A stretch of 64,000 bases of DNA from Cryobacterium sp. N22 (GTDB lineage Bacteria; Actinomycetota; Actinomycetes; Actinomycetales; Microbacteriaceae), in contig NZ_PJJP01000028.1 of assembly GCF_002929555.1 (NCBI RefSeq), positions 46,308 through 110,307 on the forward strand, in the 5' to 3' direction. A program made the translations under genes and the position numbers. Below the pieces are notes generated by a model. The model was not told the DNA's origin. It did no database searches and saw only the letters and a list, made by a program, of their open reading frames with translations. Positions 62,974-64,000 of this stretch are shown piece after piece; within the stretch, counting starts at the first letter, position 1, and the number at the start of each line of letters is the position of its first letter.

Positions 62974-64000
62974 ATGGCGGTAAGACTGCCGTCGACGCCC
63001 CCGGCTTTGCCGGGGTTCTCCTACCTGAGGCCGTTGGGCTCCGGTGGTTTCGCCGACGTGTTCCTGTACGAACAGAACCTGCCGCGGCGCCAGGTGGCCA
63101 TCAAGGTTCTTCTCGCCGAGGTGGTCAGCGACCCGGTCCGGCGTCTGTTCCAGTCCGAGGCGAACCTGATGGCGCAGTTGTCCGCCCACCCGTCGGTGCT
63201 CACGGTGTTCCAGGCCGGGGTGTCCGCCGACGGCCGCCCGTACCTGGTGATGGAGTACTGCTCCAACGCCCTCGAGCAGCGCTACCGGTCAGGCCGCCTG
63301 CCGGTGTCCGAACTGCTCCGGATCGGGGTGACCATCGCCAGCGCCGTGGAGACCGCCCATCGGGCCGGAGTGCTGCACCGTGACATCAAGCCATCCAACA
63401 TCCTGATCACCGCGTACGGCCATCCAGTGCTGGCCGACTTCGGCATCGCGGCCACCCTCGGTGAGGTGGAGGAGACCGACCAGGTCGGGCTCTCGATCCC
63501 GTGGTCGGCGCCCGAAGTGCTCTTCGACGAGAGTGCGGGCTCGGTGGCCGCGGAGGTCTGGTCCCTCGGGGCGACGCTCTACACGCTGCTGGCCGGCCGG
63601 TCGCCGTTCGAACTGCCCGGCGCCCACAACGGGCCCGCCCAACTGATGGCCCGCATCCAGAAGACGGCCCTGCCGGCCATCGGGCGCCCCGACGTGCCAG
63701 AGCGCCTGGAGCTGGTGCTGGCCCGTGCTCTGTCCAAACGCCCCGAGCGGCGTCAGGCCAGCGCGCTCGAGCTGATCCGGGAGCTCCAGGCCGTCGAGGC
63801 CGAGCTCGGGCTCGCGCAGACCCCGCTCGAGCTCGCGACGGCCGAGTGGGAGGCCCAGGCCGCCGGGGACGCCGACGACCAGACCCGGATCACCGGCCTG
63901 GTCTCCGTGGACGCCCGGCCGGCGCGCCGCCAACGCCGGGAGCCGGGCGCCGCCAGCACTGCCGCTGCCCCGGCCCGCACCGACCTGCCGCGCGCCGACC
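62974..64000 (+). CDS. Ser/Thr protein kinase, C-terminally cut by the window edge
   Basis: At least 342 aa from the ATG at 62974 (GGGAGG 4 nt upstream); the frame is open to the right edge. Kinase motifs in order: glycine loop LGSGGFADVFLYE, VAIKVL with the ATP-anchoring Lys, HRDIKPSN, DFGIA and WSAPEVL. It is a standard Hanks-type kinase; the region after about residue 280 is a disordered Ala/Arg-rich linker. Whether it continues into a membrane helix and sensor domain cannot be seen here. It lies 135 bp after the PP2C gene. Confidence 0.9.
   Translation, partial: MAVRLPSTPPALPGFSYLRPLGSGGFADVFLYEQNLPRRQVAIKVLLAEVVSDPVRRLFQSEANLMAQLSAHPSVLTVFQAGVSADGRPYLVMEYCSNALEQRYRSGRLPVSELLRIGVTIASAVETAHRAGVLHRDIKPSNILITAYGHPVLADFGIAATLGEVEETDQVGLSIPWSAPEVLFDESAGSVAAEVWSLGATLYTLLAGRSPFELPGAHNGPAQLMARIQKTALPAIGRPDVPERLELVLARALSKRPERRQASALELIRELQAVEAELGLAQTPLELATAEWEAQAAGDADDQTRITGLVSVDARPARRQRREPGAASTAAAPARTDLPRAD

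Overview
The window is high-GC DNA from an actinobacterium, most likely family Microbacteriaceae (a Cryobacterium-like genome is my best guess, from gene order and from dispersed repeats of the GGTCTCGACAAGCTCGACC type; this is inference). The conserved backbone argS-lysA-hom-thrC-thrB-rho-prfA ... prmC-sua5-wecA-atpI-atpBEFHAGDC is the classical actinobacterial order. Starts are a mixture of ATG, GTG and some TTG, usually behind purine-rich Shine-Dalgarno sequences.

Layout. 0-8.7 kb: the N-terminus of a Ser/Thr kinase, a very large SARP-STAND-transmembrane-WD40 regulator, a lipoprotein, a DinB2-type Y-family polymerase with an isoleucine at the steric-gate position, a VOC protein, a divergent SDR/MerR pair and an unknown gene. 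8.8-17.2 kb: an accessory region ending exactly at a tRNA-Arg(CCG) gene. It holds a string of small, mostly unrelated lipoprotein or membrane-protein genes separated by seven copies of an asymmetric site (GTCTCRTATCCC, a central dinucleotide, then a palindromic right arm and an extended arm ending CGAGAC). The last copy lies in the res-like region of a resolvase/invertase-type serine recombinase (14750-15379). Next to it a 1.8-kb unit with one flavoprotein gene is bounded by a second, different inverted site (TGTCRCGTGACA type). I regard this as the most interesting part of the window: a candidate serine-recombinase cassette array.

17.3-31.2 kb: a DUF222-HNH protein, a lipoprotein, argS, an LmeA-like protein, the lysine/threonine operon lysA-hom-thrC-thrB (stop/start overlaps), then rho and prfA. 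31.2-35.6 kb: an insertion between prfA and prmC, made of a 132-bp-period tandem repeat array, a GNAT gene, further repeat units, a 2OG-Fe(II) oxygenase, and cysE-cysK. 35.7-46.7 kb: prmC, a GNAT gene, sua5, a WecA/TagO-type transferase, atpI-like and the full F1Fo ATP synthase operon; epsilon is short (88 aa) and a strong hairpin plus a promoter-like sequence sits between atpA and atpG.

46.7-64 kb: yaaA, mdh, a tag-ogt alkylation-repair pair, an aldo-keto reductase with a heterodimeric ABC exporter, an acetate-transporter family gene, a DUF4192 gene, a VOC/AraC pair, a putrescine/GABA-type catabolic cluster (Lrp regulator, class III aminotransferase, aminobutyraldehyde dehydrogenase), and an FHA-PP2C-Ser/Thr kinase signalling cluster cut off by the window end. 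Two copies of a hairpin repeat (arms CGCGAACTGTGAG...) occur at gene ends near 37.1 and 54.4 kb.
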